A DNA stretch of 64,000 nt. It comes from Mortierella alpina. Taxonomy: Eukaryota > Mortierellomycota > Mortierellomycetes > Mortierellales > Mortierellaceae. A program made the translations under genes and the position numbers. The notes beneath the pieces are model-generated. The model made no database searches, had not been told where the DNA came from, and saw only the letters and a program-made list of their open reading frames with translations. The stretch spans positions 744,001-808,000 of the forward strand of contig JANATF010000008.1 in assembly GCA_029449245.1 (NCBI GenBank), in the 5' to 3' direction. Shown here piece after piece: positions 58,592-64,000 of this stretch (position 1 is its first letter; each line of letters begins with the position of its first letter).

Positions 58592-61500
58592 ATGCCATCA
58601 GCTCGACACGTCTCCCTCGTCCAAAAGCTCCGCTGGCATGTCAGCGGAAACATCTCCCCGACAGCCTTCGCGATTGGCGATGTCGAGGGCCATGGGGTAA
58701 CAAATCGCAGGAACTCTCCAATGGACTCGCTCCCCGATTGTAAGGCCTGCATGACGTGAATTTAACTCGGACCTACCTTTATGCTTGCTAGGACAATGCG
58801 TTTGTCATTGGCAACTTGGTCGGCGAGCTTTTTATTTTCAAAGGAAACCACCCGGAAGGATTGCCATGGTTGACTTGCAAGGGACTCGGCACGGTAACGC
58901 GGAATGACAGCCCGTCATGGCTTCTTTTCTTTGCAGCCAGCGCAAACGTGTGGTATCTCCTAAAACCAGTTGCCTAACCAGTGCACGTTTGCTCGTCTAC
59001 AGATTACCGCGGTCGCGATCGGCGATATCAGGAACTGGGGCAAAAACTCGATCGTCGTCTTAAGTGCGGAAGGGTTGTGCCATATCTTTGACGTTGCGGG
59101 ATTAGACGACGAGGACAGCCATGCCACCTCTTCAGGGATGGCCATGCCACCAGCATCAACATCAACATCAGCATCAGCATCAGCATTAGCGTCAGGGGCA
59201 GGGGGTGTAAGCACCAGCCGCCCGAGCCACGCTGGCAGCATATACTCTTCAACCCCCTTGCAGGGATCGTATCAGCAACTACCTGGCACGAACGGCAGCT
59301 ACCATGGCCAAGGGACCAGTCCGTCACGACCAGGCATCCCAGCGACGCCCAGCATTCGGCCCGTGCCAGATACGCATCATAGCCATGGCCATAGTGCTAG
59401 TAGCCACGGACATCACAGCACTAGTCATCCGTACCACGGAACCCCGCCAATACCCCCACCTCCTCAGAACACGCCTCACGGATCCACATCCTCCTCCGTA
59501 TCCGGATTCCCTCAGCAGCACACACCAAACGCAACACCAATTCATTCGCATGCTGGCAGCCTCCACAGTGGTACCAACGGAGGAGTGCGACGCGGGTCCG
59601 AGATCTTTCCTGGATCCGGGCCGGCAGCTAGGACGTCAGCTGTTCTTGCCAACTTGATAGGAACACCACCACTATCTTCGACCTCTCTTTCTCACGGTCA
59701 TTCTTCGTCTCATGCAAGGAGTATAGGAGGCAACAGCGCAGCAAATTCACCCACGGGAACTCCCGTTTTACGACCTCAGCAGTTACCGTCCAACGCTGTA
59801 CCTGGTCTATCATTAAAAGACCAGCCTCTGAAGAGACACCACAGCGCGACTCGGCAGAGCCAGGCTGCTAAATCCCAAGTGCGACATTTAGGAGGCCGAC
59901 GGGTGATGGAGCGACCCAACTTGACCCTGCCCGTACCAGTCAACATCAACCGGGCGCACATTGCCGATATTGACGGCGACGGACAGAACGAACTCGTTCT
60001 GGCGAGAACGGACCGGATATTACACTCGTACTCGCTTCAAGCTGCTAACAAGGCGATTTCTCCAACAACGAGTAACTATCCTAGCAACCAGCCACTCAAC
60101 CTAGTCAAGCTGCTTAGCAGGACAAGTAGCATATCGACTCTGGACAGCAGTGGCTTGTTATCACCGTCAGGCGACAGGAAAGACCCTGTGATTCATTACC
60201 CATCCATGTCGTCCCTCAACAAACAGTACCATCCAGGTTCCGCGAGCGCATCTCAGAATGTCGCCGAATCGCAGGATGGCAGCGTGGCTGCTGATAATTT
60301 GAACCGATTGATTCTTGTGGAGAAGAAGCGCTGGGCCTTGGATGGACAGGTCAGCGGAAGTGACCATACGCATTGTATCAGACAGGGGTAGACCCGCCTA
60401 GGACCATCTTAGGATGCTAATCATTCCCTCTTACTTACGTTTCCATGCTTTTTACATCACAGATCAACTGTCTTTCCGTTACCCACGACGCTCATACAGG
60501 ACAGCCGATCCTGTTAGTAGCCCAGCCCGGACTTAAATTCATCAAGGTGGATCATACAGGACAAATGTCAGAGGCTGTCAGCCAAGCTCAGCGCAACCAA
60601 AAGCCCGGCTACGTGGCTGGACCCGATACTCCCAATCGGTGTGCAGGATCGGGCGATGTAGCCACTGATATTGTGTGCGGCACTCGCTATGTCAATGGTC
60701 AAAGGAAGGACATCATAGGGCTGATGTCCATGGACGGTAAATGATACTGCTGCCTGTTTAAATATTGTATACCTGTCGGGAGTTTACAGCAATAGTAACG
60801 CGTCTTTGTCATATATATGCTCTAGGTGCGTTTGCTCTGCATGACTTGGAAGACAACACAGTCAAAGTGCACGACCTCGATTCAACGCACAAAATTTTTG
60901 GATTCTCAAAACTGAACTTTGGCAGCGATTCTGTGGAACTTGCAGCTCAGTCCGGTTACAGAAACCCCACCAGATCCTATGCGGACGAAAACGCTTTTAA
61001 CGTTCTGCACAATGACCATGGAGCCGAGGAAACGGACAGCGACATGGACGACATCTTTGCAGCGGAGGAACCGTTAAGTGTTCTCGACGGCGCTGGTAAC
61101 AGCCGTGCAAGGCGCTCTCGGTCGACAAGAAAGGGAGGCTCTCAAGGACCATCACTTTTGTTGTCGGAGCCATACGGCTCACGGTTCCGGAGGAATGACA
61201 TGTTTGTTGGATGCTCATGGAGTGGCATTACATTCTTTATCGATCAGGAGTTCAACGTTGCGCAGTACGACTTTGATGCTCGCGTTTGCGCGTTTGGAGC
61301 AGGTACAGTGAAGTTCCGTGGCATTGGTGCAGTTAGGACGGGTATTGTGATAGACACAGCAATCCAAACCTAACAATGCTGTCGTTGTCATTCCTTCACA
61401 GGGCAATACGCAGTGACCCCCGGTCGAAATGAGCCCTGCCTCTTTTACGTGGACTTTGAAGACAACATATATGTCTACTACAACTTGTACATACAAACCG

Positions 61501-64000
61501 AACCGCCGCTTCAGTTCCAGGAAGTTCTCAGAGCGGATCCAGATCTGGTAAATACTCCTTTAAAGAAAGGACCAGTTCGGTAACAACCTAGGTATGCGTG
61601 TCGCACACTGCGTTAATCGCTCATAAATTTTTTTATCACTGTAGGTTCGCCAAAGTCGGGTGTTCCAGCTCGCAGGAAAGGAATCGAAAGAGGAACGTGG
61701 AGAGACAGACCCCTCATCGCGCCCGCTGGATAACTACTCGGATGCTAGCACCCTGGATGAGCGCAACGCAAAGGCGACATCCGAATGGACTGAGCGTGAC
61801 ATGAAGGAATTTATCCATGACACGTTGTACAACGCCAACCGATACGAGGATGAGTTTCAGAGGCTGAAGCGACTCGCCAACAACGAGCGAGCCAAGAGAG
61901 CAGCGCACTTTGAGGCCGAAGCGAACAAAGGGCGCGAACTAATGGACGCACAGAAGAGAGGCACAACAGGAACTGCTGCTGCCATTGGAACAGATATTGC
62001 TACAGGACCAGAGTCGCGCATGGCTCCGAGGCCACGGCGACCTCCTTATGTCCGAACTAGTGGTGCAAATGATGGCATGGATTCGTCCTCGGGAGCGCCA
62101 CCACGTCATAGACAATACTCTGGGTCTGACTATGCGAGCAACCTCGGTTTGATGTCCTCTGAATATACCCAACACCAGCAGCAGCACTCTGGCGGTGCCC
62201 GACATCAACTGCCTGGTTCCCCAGGATCTTCATCGGCTCCGTCTTCTCCCAAGAAAAGTCAGGGCCATCTCGAAAGGCGAAGGTCCTCGCTGCTGATCAA
62301 GGATGTACTTTCACACTATGAGGGTAAGATCACTCCGCCCATGAAATCACCGACGTCCCCCTCGGCTGCCAGTCCATTCGTACCAGGTCATGGCAAGTCG
62401 GGCTCATTTAGCGTCAGTGGATCGGCGGCGACTCTGACGAATATGATGAAGCGCTTTAGTCTCAAGGACATAGGAAACGGAGGACGACTCTCTCGATCTT
62501 CTACGGCGAGCAGCAGTGGAACTAACATCAGCACTGGGAACCAAAACGCCATCACACCCGGACACCCACTCTTGGGTGCGCCCACGATGAACAAAGGACT
62601 GCCGCTCGAGAACAGGGTTGGCAAGGCCCTGAAGGCGAACCGGCCTGCAGGTGCCCCGCGGAATCGACATTTGGGAGTCATGGGTCGTAAGTTGGGAACC
62701 CGGTCCCGCCTTTCGCTACAGCAGGACCGAGAGGATGACACGGAGGAAGGAGAGGATGATCTGGAGCAGGCACCTTCGGATGATGGGACCGGTGACATGG
62801 ATGGCGATAACCTGCTGGAGTACGAGGTATCATCACGGAGGAGCGTGGGCGATGATGAGGATCAGCGTGCGGCAGAGGAGGAAGCGGACGCCGCAGTGGA
62901 GAGCAACTACAGGCGCGCACGGAGGACCAGTCATGAACCGCACGAAGGTGAAGACGACGCTGCAGGGGTCTATACACCTTCGACCATTTCGCCTATCCCG
63001 TCACCAGGCAGATTCTATGGCAGTCAGCATGGTAGTGTAGGGGAACCTAGTCCGAGCCTCGACAGCTCGGCGTATGCGCTCGCCAAGAGTTTGCTTTCGC
63101 CATCCAATCGCAGTGCCCTGAGCGGAAGCAGCTCAGGAGCCATGGGAAAGCATTCGAGACATCACCACCCGGATCAGGACAGCTATGCCCAAGGAGGTCA
63201 GACCGCAGCGGCAGCTCGAGGCCATGCGCGACAACGGTCAGGACATGGACTTTTGGACGTTGGGCTGGGGGTTTTATCCACGCGCGAGGTCGGATCTTCG
63301 TCGAGTGGTTTTTGCTCTGGACCCAACAGCGCGGGTCATAGCAGCACCCAGGACGGACGTCGGTCAAGAGCCGAGTCGGTGCTAAGCACGGGCTCCGACA
63401 TTGGAGGGGTCATTGTTCCGGATATCACGCTCTTGGCTTCCTCATTTCCGGCGCAGTCTTCAATCCCGCTATCGACGTCAGAACCGCTCTCACACGCGGT
63501 GATCACGGGAGAAGAGGATAAGGAAGACGGGGAGAGCAGCAACGATGATGAGGTGGAGATTGCACAGGGCGACGATATTGAGCTCGATGGCCAAGAGCAA
63601 GGTCAGCGGGCCACTGTTGTTCGAGGCGATGGAATTCGACGGCCACCACGACGATCGGCTACTCTGGGCTCTCAGGACAGTGCAGTGCATGTTCCAGGAA
63701 CTGGATCTGGGTCGGGAACTGTCATCGTGAAGCTGGGCAATCAGAAATCCAGCCGGTCTGCTACGGAAGGAAAGGGGGTGGATGTGAAGCTGATGCCAGC
63801 GCCGTTGCCTAGAAGTAGCCAACACCATCAAAGGCATCAATTGGAGCAGCAGGGATCCTCGGGCACTTTACAAGGCCATGTTGCCAAGGACGGGATCCAT
63901 CCGCCTTCTGGCCACGTCTCATTCTCGCCCAACACGCGTCCAAACAGCAGTAGTAGCAGCAGTAGCTATATTGGTGTGGCAGATCAAGGAGACGTTCAGG
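58592..64000 (+). CDS. ITFG2: ITFG2-like KICSTOR subunit with long C-terminal extension (cut by right edge)
   Basis: Related to ITFG2, the beta-propeller subunit of KICSTOR, which restrains TORC1 at the lysosome in animals. Exons: 58592-58696, 58792-58893, 59003-60349, 60463-60736, 60826-61302, 61402-61547 and 61645 to beyond 64000. Matching blocks: RHVSLVQKLRWHVSGNI, FAIGDVEGHGDNAFVIGNLVGEL, PWLTCKGLGTITAVAIGDI, GKNSIVVLSAEGLCHIFDV, ADIDGDGQNELVLARTDR (FG-GAP), ALDGQINCLSV and the closing DNIYVYYNL with QEVLRADPDL. Ser/His/Gly-rich inserts of about 200 residues interrupt the propeller after SAEGLCHIFDV. The last exon stays open for over 780 codons of Ser-rich and acidic sequence with a short charged helix near its start (FQRLKRLANNERAKRAAHFEAEA). 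Animal ITFG2 has about 450 residues, so this extension is unusual. The end is not seen. Confidence 0.87.
59153..59190 (+). repeat. (CATCAA/CATCAG)n hexamer repeat in ITFG2
   Basis: Imperfect six-base units encode alternating Ser-Thr then Ser-Ala in the first low-complexity insert of the ITFG2 propeller. Confidence 0.8.

Overview
The window is a stretch of nuclear DNA from an early-diverging filamentous fungus, most likely Mortierellomycotina/Mucoromycota. Three things suggest this. The genes carry many short spliceosomal introns (mostly 80-150 bp). The gene content is fungal (NST1, an APSES/MBF factor, a DASH-complex DAM1, lanosterol synthase). Alongside it are genes that yeasts usually lack (ITFG2, LAMTOR2, SMU1, an attractin-like receptor). 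The species assignment is inference. I saw no tRNA, rRNA, CRISPR array, intact transposon or other mobile element.

Layout. 1-4857 is a minus-strand block: the 5' part of BRF1 (cut by the left edge), a sugar transporter and the succinyl-CoA ligase alpha subunit. 5500-11357 is plus strand: the ATPase inhibitor IF1 and NST1. 11619-32830 is a long minus-strand block: an unrecognised 772-residue protein, CENP-X/MHF2, an MBP1-like APSES/ankyrin factor, a multi-LIM protein, a BAR-SH3 protein and a Rab5 GTPase. 33180-39148 is plus strand: SMU1 and ERG7. LAMTOR2 (minus) follows at 39702-40357. A gene-poor 3.6 kb then leads to PMC1-type Ca2+-ATPase, DAM1 and an attractin-like receptor, all plus strand (43948-56750). 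A four-pass membrane protein (minus) and ITFG2 (plus, running off the right edge) finish the window. I rebuilt exon structures by hand from GT/AG (once GC/AG) boundaries, reading-phase continuity and family resemblance. Summed exon lengths are a multiple of three for every complete gene.

Themes. Several products act on endosome/vacuole membranes and nutrient signalling: Rab5, BAR-SH3, PMC1, LAMTOR2 (Ragulator) and ITFG2 (KICSTOR). Others concern chromosome segregation and the G1/S programme: CENP-X, DAM1 and the MBP1-like factor. The short upstream regions of CENP-X and DAM1 contain the hexamer ACGCGT, the MBF target. LSC1 and IF1, both mitochondrial, share a divergent promoter region.

Most unusual features: a winged-helix-like C-terminal extension on DAM1, an acidic insert in the Rab5 GTPase fold, an MBP1-like factor with about 535 residues before its DNA-binding domain, a Cys-rich C-terminal tail on the BAR-SH3 protein, a stop-free possible intron in the attractin-like gene, and two adjacent perfect hairpins in the gene-poor region. 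I found no clear multi-gene novel system; these are the best leads.
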